Below are positions 19,030 to 29,847 of a stretch of DNA of 64,000 nt, in pieces. How positions within the stretch are numbered: position 1 is the first letter of the stretch; every line of letters begins with the position of its first letter. Origin of the DNA: Pirellulales bacterium (GTDB lineage Bacteria > Planctomycetota > Planctomycetia > Pirellulales > Thermoguttaceae); the NCBI GenBank assembly GCA_020846145.1, contig JADLEL010000051.1, positions 21,578 to 85,577 of the forward strand, in the 5' to 3' direction. Made by a program: the position numbers and the translations under genes. The notes below the pieces were generated by a model. The model was not told the origin of the DNA. It saw nothing but the letters and a program-made list of their open reading frames with translations, and searched no databases.

Positions 19030-21048
19030 TTATTTCGCGGCATCGCAGTTGTTCATCCGCACCACCGCTTCCCACTCGGCGATGGTTTCGCCGCGCGCGG
19101 AGCGGCGTTTTTGGCCGACGTAGTTCAGGTAGAGCCGGTCGGTGGCGCGGCCGCGCTGCATGGTCTTTTCCCCCAGATAACGGGCCGCAAGCGGCTGCGC
19201 GGATGCAATATCGAGAATGCCGTCCACGACGATGTGCTTCGCCGACGGGCCTTTCAGGATTATCCCGCTGAGCGCGGGCACTTCGACGACGCGGTTATCG
19301 AATTGAATCCGCCGCGCGTCGTGGCTATAAACCCATCGGGGATTGTTGAGTATTCCGATCAGACCCGTGGCGATCTCCTCGGTCTCGATGTCCTTAAGCG
19401 CGACCAGCTTTTCGGACGCGGTCCACGTGCCGTCGGCCTGGGAACGGAATTTCAATTCGGCGCGGACGGCGTCGCCGTGTTTCACCGCCAGCGAGGCCAG
19501 GAAACCGTCGGCGGTTTCATCGACCTTCGCGGAGTCGAGCGTTAGCGGCAGCGGTTTATTATCCCCGGCAAGCCGGATCTGGCCGACGCCGCTCCGTTGA
19601 TCGGGGGAAATCAGCCGGTCCATCTTCATCGGCGTCGCCATCGCCATGATCCGCGCGCCCCAGCTTACCGAGTGGACCGCCGACGGCGTGCGATGGAGGA
19701 TGATCTTGCCGGAATCGAGCCGCCGCACGCCGAGCCGTTCGGCCGGGCGATCGACGATCTCCTCGCCCGCCAGTTGCAGCACGAGCCAAACCCGCCCGAG
19801 CTCGCGGAAGACGCCTTCTTGCGCGCCGCGATAGACGATCTCGTCGGGTTCGTAAATCGCCCCGTCGGCGCGGCGGGCCTGCATCTTTTCGGCGATCGTC
19901 GCCGAAACGTTCAACGCCCGCCAGGCGTCGGGGTGGCGGCCCAAGCCCGCCATCAGCGCATGGATGTGCATCCAAGCGGGATTGCGATACATCTCCCAGT
20001 CCTGACCGTTGGGATAGGCGAAGCCGCCGTCGGCCAGCGCGAACCACAACAAGTTCTCGTACAACGGCCGGACATTGTGAAACAGGGCATCGGGGGGACG
20101 GCGGCCGGTTACCCGATAATCGAAGTCGCAGGTCAAGAGCAAATTGAAGGTGGACATGTAGTCGGGATGGACGAAGCCGTGATTCTCGAGCGTGAAATCG
20201 TCGTGCAGGTTCGCGCCGGTGAACTGCTCGGCGACCGTGCGGCCGTCCACCATTTCCCGCGAATGCTCGTCGGCGGACCGCAAAAACGAGGAGAGCGCCC
20301 AGCGCCGCAGCGTCTCCTCCCATTTGCCGCGGCGCGGGTCGTCGGGCATGAGCGCGATCGCCGCGCTCACCGCGCCGGTGTTCCAGGCGTTTTCTTCGGC
20401 TTTCGTGTCGAGCTCGATTTGATGCGGAGGCGTTCGATCGACGAAGCGGTCGGCTTCGTGCGCGACGACGCGGCGCGCCGCGCCGCGCAGTTCCGGCGGA
20501 AGATCGGCCCAGACCATCCAGGATGCCCTCCCCATCAATTGCGCCCAATGGGCCGACTGCCACTGGTCGCCCCACCGTTTGCCGTCGTCGGTCGCGCGCG
20601 TGCCGGTTACGTGGGTCGCCGCCAAATATCGCAGCATCGGCAGGATTTTATTCTCGAAAAGCTCCTTGCGGTTCGCGCCCACGCGCGATTCGTCGAAGGG
20701 GCCGAAGCGGTACAAGAAGCAAAAACCCTCCAGGATCGCCGCGTTCGGCCGGATGTAGTGTTCGGTGCTGCGGCTCTCGGTGCTCAGGGAGCATTGCGGA
20801 TCGGCGGGCCAAGGCCGTACTCGGGGCAACAGGAAACGGGCCTGATTCTCCGCAAGCCGATAGATGCGGTCTTGCATGGCGCGAATTTCCGGCCGTTTGA
20901 GTTCCGGCAGTTTCCAGGGCATGGCCTCCGTGGCGGGGGCGGCCGCCGTTTCGCCTGAGCTCGCGGCAAGCGGATTCCCGGCAAGCATCAGAAAGCCGAT
21001 CGCCGGCAAAGCATAAGCCGGCCTACGAAGATAAATCGCTATTTTCAT
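19030..21048 (-). CDS. Secreted heparinase II/III- or lyase-like (alpha/alpha toroid) protein
   Basis: Signal peptide; DDFTLENHGFVHPDYMSTFN and WMHIHALMAGLGRHPDAWRALN resemble toroid lyase families; family uncertain. Confidence 0.55.
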   Translation of the reverse strand: MKIAIYLRRPAYALPAIGFLMLAGNPLAASSGETAAAPATEAMPWKLPELKRPEIRAMQDRIYRLAENQARFLLPRVRPWPADPQCSLSTESRSTEHYIRPNAAILEGFCFLYRFGPFDESRVGANRKELFENKILPMLRYLAATHVTGTRATDDGKRWGDQWQSAHWAQLMGRASWMVWADLPPELRGAARRVVAHEADRFVDRTPPHQIELDTKAEENAWNTGAVSAAIALMPDDPRRGKWEETLRRWALSSFLRSADEHSREMVDGRTVAEQFTGANLHDDFTLENHGFVHPDYMSTFNLLLTCDFDYRVTGRRPPDALFHNVRPLYENLLWFALADGGFAYPNGQDWEMYRNPAWMHIHALMAGLGRHPDAWRALNVSATIAEKMQARRADGAIYEPDEIVYRGAQEGVFRELGRVWLVLQLAGEEIVDRPAERLGVRRLDSGKIILHRTPSAVHSVSWGARIMAMATPMKMDRLISPDQRSGVGQIRLAGDNKPLPLTLDSAKVDETADGFLASLAVKHGDAVRAELKFRSQADGTWTASEKLVALKDIETEEIATGLIGILNNPRWVYSHDARRIQFDNRVVEVPALSGIILKGPSAKHIVVDGILDIASAQPLAARYLGEKTMQRGRATDRLYLNYVGQKRRSARGETIAEWEAVVRMNNCDAAK

Positions 21049-21385
21049 GCAGATAGCCTTTCCTTCATTTGAGTTGTCCTTTATCCGTCATTCGGTCACC
21101 GCACCGAGCCGCATTTGAGCTATTTTAGCCGAGGGAAGGGCGGGAGTGAATCCAGGCACAAAACGCCGGCCGTGTTGGCCGGGGATTCGCAATCGCGAGG
21201 TGGCCCCGATAGCTTGCCTATCGGAGCGGCGAAGCCGCAAGAGTTTTCAGGGATTGATTCCGATGCCTCTTGGGCCTTTGGCGCCCCGATAACCAAGCTA
21301 TCGGGGGCACCCCGCGTTTCGAGGAGTTTTTTACTCAGAGAACTGCAATCTCCGTTTTTCCTTGAAAGCATTTTGCAGTTAGGCA

Positions 21386-21500
21386 TTGCCCGACGATAAG
21401 TTGCCGGAATCGTAGTAGGCACACTCCGTGTGCCGTCTGTGAATTACGGCACACGGAGTGTGCCTACTTTATAGGAATTCGGTAGTTTATTGTCGGACAG
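21386..21500. repeat. Nested inverted repeat (outer ccgacgataagttgccggaat / attcggtagtttattgtcgg; inner gtaggcacactccgtgtgccgt / acggcacacggagtgtgcctac)
   Basis: Two concentric palindromes read directly. Confidence 0.8.
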
Positions 21501-21655
21501 CGCCTTAGCTCAATAGCCCGGTTTCAAGTCTCCAAGAGAGGGGGATAAAAATGCCTTCGCGATTCTTTTATTCTGGACTTAACGGCATAATATGTGCATA
21601 ATGGAGGGATAATGCCATGTAAGGAAGTTAGTTAGTCTAAGGAGGGGGGGTCATC

Positions 21656-21925
21656 ATGGGTTGGGAGCGTTTTTGGTCTTTGCAGCCAGAGCGTTTGATC
21701 TTGTGGTTGGCGGTCGTGGCCGCGATGATTGCCGTGGCGGCCTACTTCATTATGAAAATCCGTGCGAAAACGCTACAACGTGAACCGCCCGCCAGCGAAA
21801 TGCTCTCAAAATTCCGGGAATTGCATAGCCGGGGTGAGCTAACCGACGAAGAATTCCGAACTATAAAAACGACGCTCACCGCGCAGCTCCAGAAAGAGTT
21901 AAACGACGGCGGCAAAACGGGTTAG
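21656..21925 (+). CDS. Small membrane protein with SHOCT-like C-terminus
   Basis: TM segment LWLAVVAAMIAVAAYFIM then LSKFRELHSRGELTDEEFRTIKTTL. Confidence 0.7.
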   Translation: MGWERFWSLQPERLILWLAVVAAMIAVAAYFIMKIRAKTLQREPPASEMLSKFRELHSRGELTDEEFRTIKTTLTAQLQKELNDGGKTG

Positions 21926-22129
21926 GATACTGCTTCCGGCCGCGGCGTATGCGTCGAATCGTGGAAGTTTACGGCCTGTAGGGATGCGGGCATGGGGTGA
22001 GGGTAAACCGCGGCCCCTTCGCCTACGTAGAAATTGCATCATTGTCGAGAACCCAAGCAACCGATCACCTTTCGCCGATTCGCGTTTCAAACACGGCTGC
22101 ACCGCCGGCGAAAGCGGGAAGGAAGGAAA

Positions 22130-23413
22130 ATGCCTACAGGACGCGACTTCACCACCGGGCGCCGCAGCGGCGGTCCCACCAAGAAAAACGCCTTCTGCTC
22201 TTTCTGTCGAAAGAGCTATCGCGACGTCGGTCCCCTGGTCGAAGGGCCGGGCGACGTTTACATCTGCGGCGAGTGCATCGATCTCTGCCAGTCGATCCTC
22301 GATCAGGAACGCCGCCGCCGCGGGACGAGCAAGCAGCTCTTCACCAAGGTTCCCACTCCGCGGCAATTGGTGCAATCGCTCGACCAGTACGTCATCGGCC
22401 AGGACTACGCCAAGAAGGTGCTTTCCGTGGCGGTGCATAGCCACTACAAGCGGCTGATGCACGGCGCGAACGCGCCGGAAGTCGAAATCGACAAATCGAA
22501 CATCCTCTTGATCGGCCCGACGGGTTCGGGCAAGACGCTCTTGGCGCAGACGCTCGCCCGGGTGCTCGACGTGCCCTTCGCCATCGGCGACGCCACCACG
22601 CTGACCGAAGCCGGCTACGTGGGCGAGGACGTGGAAAACCTGCTCCTCAAGCTGCTGCACGCGGCCGATTTCGACGTCGAATCGGCGCAGCGCGGCGTGC
22701 TCTACATCGACGAGATCGACAAGATCGGCAAGACCAGCCAGAACGTCTCGATCACCCGCGACGTTTCCGGCGAAGGCGTGCAGCAAGCGCTGTTGAAAAT
22801 GCTCGAGGGGACGATCGCCAACGTGCCGCCTCAAGGCGGACGGAAGCATCCCGAGCAGCAATACATCCAGATGGACACCTCGAACATCCTCTTCATCTGC
22901 GGCGGCACGTTCGTGGGCTTGGACGACATCATCGGCAAGCGGATGGGCAAACGGACTATCGGCTTCACCCAAGAGGGCGTGCATCGCGATCAAATGGAGT
23001 TGGGCGACCTCTTGGCGCAGGTCACGAGCGACGACCTCTTGGAATTCGGCATGATCCCCGAATTCGTCGGCCGCTTGCCGATCGTCTCGACGCTCCGTCC
23101 GCTCGACATGGAAGCTATGGTCCGCGTGCTGACCGAGCCGAAGAACGCGATGGTCAAGCAGTATCAAGCCCTCTTCGGCATGGAAAACGCGGAACTGGCC
23201 TTCACCGACGCGGCGCTGAAGGCGATCGCCGAGAAGGCGATGCAAAAAGACACTGGCGCCCGCGCGCTCCGCTCGATCATCGAAGACGTGATGCTCGACG
23301 TGATGTTCGATCTGCCCGACCAGCCGGCCGGCACGCAGTACCTCATCAGCGAGGACAACGTGAGCCGCCGTCAGCCGGTGATTCCGCGGCGGGCGGAAGC
23401 AAAATCGGCGTGA
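22130..23413 (+). CDS. clpX: ATP-dependent Clp protease ATP-binding subunit ClpX
   Basis: Zinc-binding CSFCRKS...[42 protein letters not shown]. Confidence 0.97.
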   Translation: MPTGRDFTTGRRSGGPTKKNAFCSFCRKSYRDVGPLVEGPGDVYICGECIDLCQSILDQERRRRGTSKQLFTKVPTPRQLVQSLDQYVIGQDYAKKVLSVAVHSHYKRLMHGANAPEVEIDKSNILLIGPTGSGKTLLAQTLARVLDVPFAIGDATTLTEAGYVGEDVENLLLKLLHAADFDVESAQRGVLYIDEIDKIGKTSQNVSITRDVSGEGVQQALLKMLEGTIANVPPQGGRKHPEQQYIQMDTSNILFICGGTFVGLDDIIGKRMGKRTIGFTQEGVHRDQMELGDLLAQVTSDDLLEFGMIPEFVGRLPIVSTLRPLDMEAMVRVLTEPKNAMVKQYQALFGMENAELAFTDAALKAIAEKAMQKDTGARALRSIIEDVMLDVMFDLPDQPAGTQYLISEDNVSRRQPVIPRRAEAKSA

Positions 23414-23540
23414 GCGGCGCGAATAACACATCATCACCACGATCGTTTAGCCCCCGCGTCCGCGCGGGGGCGAACCGTTTCTTGATACATATATTCCCAA
23501 TTGAAATATAATTGCAGTATTCCTTTTCCCTCCCTGAGCC

Positions 23541-24554
23541 ATGCAATACACCCTCCGCGATTTATTGCTCGTGTTCGTCCTCCTCGCTTCGGCGATGGGG
23601 GCGTTCGGAACGTGGGGGATCGCTGTAGCGGTAATTTTGCTTGTAATTATAATTGGTGTGCGATGCAATTCTCCGCGTATTTGGACATTATTGTTTCTCG
23701 GCCTCTTTTTAGGAGTGTTTGTTCTACTGATGCTCGTTTATTTACTGCTTTCACCCGTTTCAAGGGCGAGTCCATTAACACGCAGGATTCAATGTGCAAA
23801 TAACCTCAAGCAGATAACGCTTGGTTTGTATAATGTTTTGGACGCGTATCAATATAGGCATCTCCCGCCGGCGTATCTCACCGATGCCGTGAACAAACCT
23901 ATGGTAAGCTGGCGGACTTTAATCTTAGCAAGTATGGGGTATGACAACCTATTATGGTCATCTTGCCGCGATAAGCCGTGGAATGATCCGATGAATAAAG
24001 AATTTACAGAGATGATAATATCAGAATTCATTTGTCCTAGTAACACGGATGGATCTTTAAGAGCTATAACGAATTATGTTGCCATAACTGGTTCATGTAC
24101 TCTTTGGCCGGGTAGCAATTATCACAGTTGGAAAGACATACCCGATGGATTAGAATATACAATTCTGGTTATTGAACTGCCTCATTCCAAAATCTTAAGG
24201 GCCGAGCCGCGCGATCTGACTTTTGAGCAAGTTTGCAAAGCGATCGATGCTGATCCAGAATTGGAAATGTTTGCGGCGCATGAGATTGATCGTGGATTTT
24301 TCTGTTTGCCGGATAAGGGAGCCAATGTGGCGTTTGCCGATGGCAAAGTTCGATTTTTATCGACCGGCTTCTTGCATAAATATCTGAAAGCGATGCTCAC
24401 ACGCGACGGTGGGGAGAAGGTCGATTTTGACGATTCACCCCCGCGATTGAACTGGCCGCGGTTTGTCGGCATGGCGGTTTTGGCGGTTTCGGTTATTTGT
24501 TTGTTACCCCGCCCTAAATGGGAATCGGCTGCTTCTCAGCAAATCACCGGGTAA
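23541..24554 (+). CDS. DUF1559 / H-X9-DG type prepilin-like protein with N-terminal multi-TM QYTLRDLL segment
   Basis: CANNLKQITLGLYNV...HLPPAY; GANVAFADGKVRFLSTG near the C-terminus. Confidence 0.75.
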   Translation: MQYTLRDLLLVFVLLASAMGAFGTWGIAVAVILLVIIIGVRCNSPRIWTLLFLGLFLGVFVLLMLVYLLLSPVSRASPLTRRIQCANNLKQITLGLYNVLDAYQYRHLPPAYLTDAVNKPMVSWRTLILASMGYDNLLWSSCRDKPWNDPMNKEFTEMIISEFICPSNTDGSLRAITNYVAITGSCTLWPGSNYHSWKDIPDGLEYTILVIELPHSKILRAEPRDLTFEQVCKAIDADPELEMFAAHEIDRGFFCLPDKGANVAFADGKVRFLSTGFLHKYLKAMLTRDGGEKVDFDDSPPRLNWPRFVGMAVLAVSVICLLPRPKWESAASQQITG

Positions 24555-25017
24555 AATCGCGGTCCGAGCAGCGAAAAGGACCATTTTTCGCGGTTTTTTA
24601 CCCCCCGCGGGAAATATATTCGCAAAATGCTTGCATTAAATCCGATCTATTTGTTAGATTAGGGGTAATGCATCCCTGATGTTCTCTGGTCGTACCCCTC
24701 ATCCTTGATTTCGCATGCATCGGTCGTCGGCATCGGTTTAGTCGTATCGAAAGAATCCGGCGGGCAATAGTGATAATCGCGTTTCGCGGTCCGCGCCAGT
24801 AAAAGACATTTCCTCAAACCGAAAGGAGGCCTAAAATCCCGCGATGTTTTTTCGTTCCGCCGCCCGAACGGGCCAACAATTCCTCCGGCGGCGGCTTGGG
24901 GGGGTGAAAACAAAGGGCAAGTCGAATCGTTCGCTGCTCGCGATGAGGTTGCATTTCCTCCTCGGCGCGAACGCATCTCGTAAAAAACCTTTGTTTTTTA
25001 AGGAGCAAAGAATCGCC

Positions 25018-26811
25018 ATGACTCGGCCCATTGATCCCTACCATCGCTTTTTAGGCATTCCGCCGCATCTGCAGCCTCCCAATCTCTATCGCTTGCTGGG
25101 GCTGGAACTCTTCGAGCGCAATTCCGACGTCATCGAGGACGCCGCCGAACGGCAGATGGCCCACGTTCGCAAATACGAGGGCACCCCCTACGCCGACGCC
25201 GCGAAGAAATTGATCGAGGAACTGGCGCAGGCGCGGGTTTGCCTGCTCCTTCCCGACCGCAAGGCGGCATACGATGCGGCCCTGCGGAAGCAACTCGCTT
25301 CGGCAACGGCACCCGCTCTCGCTCCGGCCCGGCCATTCGTCGCCGCCGGTCCGCCGTCGGAGGAAGAAGAAGAGGAACTGATCCTCGTGCCCGATAAGCC
25401 GCGGAAGGCTGCTCCTTCACCGCCGGCTCCGTCAAAGTCGGGCAGCGGGGTCGCGCTGCATCGCGCCGCGTCCGCCGCGAGCGGAAGCGCCGCATCGCTC
25501 CCGCCCGCCGCGCCGCGGCCGGTCTCTCCGCCTGCGGCCGCCAAGGACTACTCGCCCGTCGATCCGTTGAAATACGAGCCGCCCTATTTGGGCGAATACC
25601 GCCGCCGATTTTTCGAAACGCTCTTGAAGGTCGCCATCGTTATTTTTATCCTGATTCTGTCGCTCTTATTATTCAATGCGTTCCTGCTGCCTTGGTTGAA
25701 AGAAGGGCGTACCGCCCGCGAGCCGTCCCCCGGGGAGGAAGCCGAAACTTCCGCGCCCGCGAAATATATGCCTCCGCCTCCGCCTTCCCTGCCGAATCCC
25801 GCGAACGACGATGCGGCGACGGAGGCGGAGAACTCTCCGCTAAGCGAAATTCCCGCGGAAAATCCGCCCGATCCGGAATCCGAACGCGTCTCGATCTACA
25901 AGACGATCCAAACCGCGATCCGCAACGATAAAATCCGCCGCACGCGTTGCGTGGGGGACGATTCCGGCGAGGATTTCGAGGCCAAGCACGGCGACGGCGG
26001 GCTGTTGGTCGCGCTCAAACTGACCTGGAAAAAATTCGGCAAGAACGGCGAATCGCGCGCGGTGGCTTCGCTGCAACCGGAGTATTCGACGCCGCTCGGC
26101 TACATCAAAGGAAGCATTATCGGCACGCCCCAGAAGAACGGCGTGCGTTTCCTGGCGCGGCAAGGGTACGCCGTCGGCGCGCTGAAAATCAACTGCACTC
26201 CCGGCGGCCGGGACAAGATCGGCAGGATCATCGGCCTGCGAATCGTCTTCATGCGCGTCGAGGGATTGCGGTTGAATCCGAAAGATTCCTACCTGAGTTC
26301 CCCCTTTCCGCTCGAGCATTCGGTCCCCTTCGACGCTCCGGAAATCGGCGGGAACGGCGATTTGATCGTCGGACTTTTCGGTAGCGCTTCCGGGGAGGAT
26401 TTGCTTTCCTTGGGCTTGCTTTTCGTGAAGCAGAGTCCCCCTCCCGCGAACGCCGATTCGCGGCAAACGCCGCCGAACGCCGTGAATCCCTCCGGGGAAA
26501 CGCCCTTGCCGCCGGAGGGCAAGGAATACTTCCTCGGCAGTTGGCACATCTACGAGGACGGCCGATTCAGTTCGACGATCGCGCTCCACGGGAACGGCAA
26601 CGCCCGCGATCCCCGCTATCACGAAAAGGGGGGCAAGTGGGAGTGGAAGGACGACCGCGCGCGAATCCTCTGGAAAGACGGCTGGACGGACGTCCTAAAG
26701 CGCGACGGCGATACGGTGCGGAAACACTCCTTCGCCCCCGGCGATCCCGAAGAACGTTTCCCCGTCAATGAAGGAACCGCCGCGAGAAGCCCAAAGTCCC
26801 TTGAGGAATAG
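25018..26811 (+). CDS. Planctomycete-type J-domain-like N-terminal protein with TM segment
   Basis: DPYHRFLGIPPHLQPPNLYRLLGLELFERNSDVIEDAAERQMAHVRKYEGTPY; DRKAAYDAAL; TM at FILILSLLLFNAFLLPWL. Confidence 0.65.
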   Translation: MTRPIDPYHRFLGIPPHLQPPNLYRLLGLELFERNSDVIEDAAERQMAHVRKYEGTPYADAAKKLIEELAQARVCLLLPDRKAAYDAALRKQLASATAPALAPARPFVAAGPPSEEEEEELILVPDKPRKAAPSPPAPSKSGSGVALHRAASAASGSAASLPPAAPRPVSPPAAAKDYSPVDPLKYEPPYLGEYRRRFFETLLKVAIVIFILILSLLLFNAFLLPWLKEGRTAREPSPGEEAETSAPAKYMPPPPPSLPNPANDDAATEAENSPLSEIPAENPPDPESERVSIYKTIQTAIRNDKIRRTRCVGDDSGEDFEAKHGDGGLLVALKLTWKKFGKNGESRAVASLQPEYSTPLGYIKGSIIGTPQKNGVRFLARQGYAVGALKINCTPGGRDKIGRIIGLRIVFMRVEGLRLNPKDSYLSSPFPLEHSVPFDAPEIGGNGDLIVGLFGSASGEDLLSLGLLFVKQSPPPANADSRQTPPNAVNPSGETPLPPEGKEYFLGSWHIYEDGRFSSTIALHGNGNARDPRYHEKGGKWEWKDDRARILWKDGWTDVLKRDGDTVRKHSFAPGDPEERFPVNEGTAARSPKSLEE

Positions 26812-26844
26812 CCGATAGGAAGCCGTTCCTCTGCCGGAGAGTCG

Positions 26845-29800
26845 CTACGGCCTTCTCGGGGCGTTATGATTGTGGTTATTGGGATTGTTTTTCGGCGGGG
26901 TATTGGGGGGCGCGGAAGGTTTTTTGTCGGCAGCGACTTCCTTGGGCGGTTCCTGGCCGAGCGCTTCGAGCAGTTGGCGGCGGAGTTCGGGGCCGCGCAT
27001 GCCGGGGCCGAGTTTGATGACTTTCATTTGAGAGGCGGGCGCGGCGGCGGCGTCCAAATCCAAGATCATCCTCTTCACCTGCTCGAACAGATACGCCGGC
27101 GCGGAAAGCACGATGGTATTCGAAAGTTCGTCGGCGGCGATCGAGAGCGAGCCCTTGAATTTCGGCATTTTTTGCTCTTTTTTGCCGTCGCCGGAATCGA
27201 ACGTGATCGAGAAGCCGCGGTTCGCGTCGCGTTCGCCGTTCTTGCCGGCGAAGGCCTTGTCGTTGGTGCTCAACAAGTCGCGGTAAACGTCCTTCACCGT
27301 TTCGACGATGACCTCGGCCTTGGAGTATTCCAAGGGAATTGTTTCGGTCAAGCGGGTCGATTGCGCGTCGGCGGGGATGGGCTGATCGTAAAGTTTGATC
27401 AGCTCCTCGATGGTCTGAAGCTGCTTGGCGTCGGCCCCTTGGACGAGAATGCTGTTGGTGTCCGAATCGGTGATGAATCTCAAGGGCCGCCGCTTCGAAA
27501 GCCGCCCCGCTTTGTCGTCGTCCCCGGTGCTCGAAACGCCGTATTCCATCTCGATCCAAAACGGCAGGGCACGGCCCGGCTTTTTCAGGTCGTTCTTGAA
27601 AAACTCCTCGAGATTCAGCGCGACGCCGTAGGCCAGGCAGTATTTCAGGTGGAAGACCTTGTAATCTTTCTTGGCTTCGGCCAACTGGCCCGCCAAGTCC
27701 TCGAAAAGTTCGAGGGCCTGGAGGTCGTCGGAGGTAACGGCGATCCGCCCGTCGGGCGTCAGTTCGACTTTCACCGGCGGAGTTTTCGCCGGCAGATTGG
27801 CCGCCGCGGAGCGGGGACGTTCGACGGCCGCATCGCCGCCCAATTGCGCGAACTTGACGATCGCGCGCTGCTGCTCGTCCGGCGGAATATTTTCCTCGAA
27901 ACGCATCGCGCTCGGCTCGGAAATGGGCGCCGCTTGCGGCGATTTCGCGCTGGGCGGGGAGGGTTTGATTTCCAACGGATTCGGCGAGACCGACCCCCAC
28001 GCTTGCTGAATGCGTTCGAGCAAGGCCTTGGCATCTTCGCTACCGGCGGTCTCGATGATCCGCCGCCTCGTGCCGGGGCCGTCCATCGCGGGAACTTCGC
28101 CCAGTTTCTGGAGCAGGTTATCGACCTCGGCCAATTCCACGTCGTTCGCCCAGAGGATGAGTTGGTTGTGCTCCACGTCGGCATCGACGCGGAAGGCGTT
28201 ATTGGTTTGGCCGGAATCGCCGCCGGAAGAAGAATAACGATCCCAGTAGGAATTCGAACGGGACTTGTCTTTCTTATCGCCGTTGATCATGAATTCGACC
28301 GTGCCCGCCACGTAGTCGGCGGCGAGCCGCCGCAATCGCCTGACGGCGATTTGGCGCTCGCTGCCGCTGAGCTTCTCGACGAGCGCGCCGATGATCGCGT
28401 GATCGGCCAGCGGCCCGAAGACGATGATCGCCTTGTTCTTTCGATCGACTTGCAGATTCGTGCTGGGATCGAGGTTGCCGATCTCGCGCAAGGTATTGAC
28501 CAGCGTATCCGGCTCGACGCCGGTGAGCCGATAGACCTGCGTCCGGCCGACGTTGGCCAACAGCGACGTGGGGGAGCCGACCGGCACGTCGAGCGTTTCC
28601 ACGACTTGCACGATGAGCGCCATTTTATCGGGCGGGGCGTAGGCCAAGATGCTGTTCTTCCGCGGATTGACGACGAAATACATCCCCGCCTGCGCCGCGG
28701 GCGGCTTGTTCTGCTGTCCCGGCGGCTGGCCGCCCTGGGGATTTCCGCCCTGGCGGGCCATCATTTCCTGCTGATGCTGCAATTGCTGCATCATTTCCGG
28801 CGTCATGGCTTGGCCGCCCTGGCCGGGTTGCGGCATCGACGGCCCTTTCTCCTTCCCCAGAAGCTCGTCGAGTTGCTTCCGCACTTCCTCGGCACGGGCA
28901 AAGCGAAGAATGAATTCCTTGACGCTCCGCTGCTGGCCGCCGGGCGTTTGCGAATTGTTCAACAAGGCGTAGATCTCCCGCAAATTCACCACCGCATCGA
29001 CCGCCTCGAGCCGATTGGTGAGCCGCAGGGGAATCAGCTTCCCGTTGGGGCTTTTCATCTGATCCAATTCCGCGACGGCTGAATCGGCGGTCATTTTTTC
29101 CAAGGCGAAGGAGACTTTCACGAATTCGTAGGGCTGGCGATCCTTCAGCTCTTCCGGCGCGACGCGCGGCACCAAACTCAGGTCGAGCTTCTTGACGTTC
29201 ACCACCGAGAGCGTCTCGCCCCGCGTAAGCAGCGTGAATCCGCGGGCGAGGAGATATTGATTGATCAGGTCGCGCACTTCCGGCACGCTGTAGCCGCGCT
29301 GCGTCGAGAGATTGAGATAATCGCCGGGCATTTCCTGCCAATCGAGACTCATGCCCGATATCTGCGCCAGCCATTCCAGCACCGCCGGCCAAGGCTGGCC
29401 GTTGAAATTGAAGGAGACTTTTCCATCGGGGCCGGGCCGCGCCTTGAGTTCTTCCGGCTTGGGAGGATTGGGCGGTTTCGTCGGATGCTGGAGCGGTTTC
29501 GCCGGTTCGTCGGGCTTCGTTTCGCCGGGCTTGGTTTCGCCGGGCTTCGTTTCACCGGGCTTGCCAGGTTGCTCCCCGGGTTTGCCGGGTTTGTTTTTAT
29601 CCGGTCCGCCGGGACCGCCGGGGATTTCGCCCGGCTTGATCGGTTGCCCGGGAGCATTAGGGGGCAGTGCCGCCGGTTGATCGCCGCTCACGATGACCGT
29701 TGCCGGTCCGGCCGGAGTCGCGGGAGCCGCGGGGGCGGAATACTGAATTGCCGCTTCGGCTTTGACGGGCGGATTATCGGCATGCGCGGGACAGATGCAT

Positions 29801-29847
29801 GCCAGAAAAACAGCTAGACCCGCCACGCCCCGGAGCTTGTTTCGCAT
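26845..29847 (-). CDS. Secretin N-domain-like (GspD N0/N1-type repeats) secreted protein with collagen-like linker
   Basis: Signal peptide MRNKLRGVAGLAVFLACICPAHA; GKPGEQPGKPGETKPGETKPGETKP linker; repeated NALILVQG/NTIVLSAP-like secretin N-domain motifs. Confidence 0.65.
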   Translation of the reverse strand: MRNKLRGVAGLAVFLACICPAHADNPPVKAEAAIQYSAPAAPATPAGPATVIVSGDQPAALPPNAPGQPIKPGEIPGGPGGPDKNKPGKPGEQPGKPGETKPGETKPGETKPDEPAKPLQHPTKPPNPPKPEELKARPGPDGKVSFNFNGQPWPAVLEWLAQISGMSLDWQEMPGDYLNLSTQRGYSVPEVRDLINQYLLARGFTLLTRGETLSVVNVKKLDLSLVPRVAPEELKDRQPYEFVKVSFALEKMTADSAVAELDQMKSPNGKLIPLRLTNRLEAVDAVVNLREIYALLNNSQTPGGQQRSVKEFILRFARAEEVRKQLDELLGKEKGPSMPQPGQGGQAMTPEMMQQLQHQQEMMARQGGNPQGGQPPGQQNKPPAAQAGMYFVVNPRKNSILAYAPPDKMALIVQVVETLDVPVGSPTSLLANVGRTQVYRLTGVEPDTLVNTLREIGNLDPSTNLQVDRKNKAIIVFGPLADHAIIGALVEKLSGSERQIAVRRLRRLAADYVAGTVEFMINGDKKDKSRSNSYWDRYSSSGGDSGQTNNAFRVDADVEHNQLILWANDVELAEVDNLLQKLGEVPAMDGPGTRRRIIETAGSEDAKALLERIQQAWGSVSPNPLEIKPSPPSAKSPQAAPISEPSAMRFEENIPPDEQQRAIVKFAQLGGDAAVERPRSAAANLPAKTPPVKVELTPDGRIAVTSDDLQALELFEDLAGQLAEAKKDYKVFHLKYCLAYGVALNLEEFFKNDLKKPGRALPFWIEMEYGVSSTGDDDKAGRLSKRRPLRFITDSDTNSILVQGADAKQLQTIEELIKLYDQPIPADAQSTRLTETIPLEYSKAEVIVETVKDVYRDLLSTNDKAFAGKNGERDANRGFSITFDSGDGKKEQKMPKFKGSLSIAADELSNTIVLSAPAYLFEQVKRMILDLDAAAAPASQMKVIKLGPGMRGPELRRQLLEALGQEPPKEVAADKKPSAPPNTPPKNNPNNHNHNAPRRP

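Noticed and set aside
21899-23440. 513-aa ORF on - strand opposite clpX
   Set aside because: Shadow ORF; clpX is unambiguous on the + strand.
26866-29082. 738-aa ORF on + strand opposite the secretin-like gene
   Set aside because: Antisense shadow ORF; repetitive Arg/Gly/Phe-rich composition without recognisable motifs.
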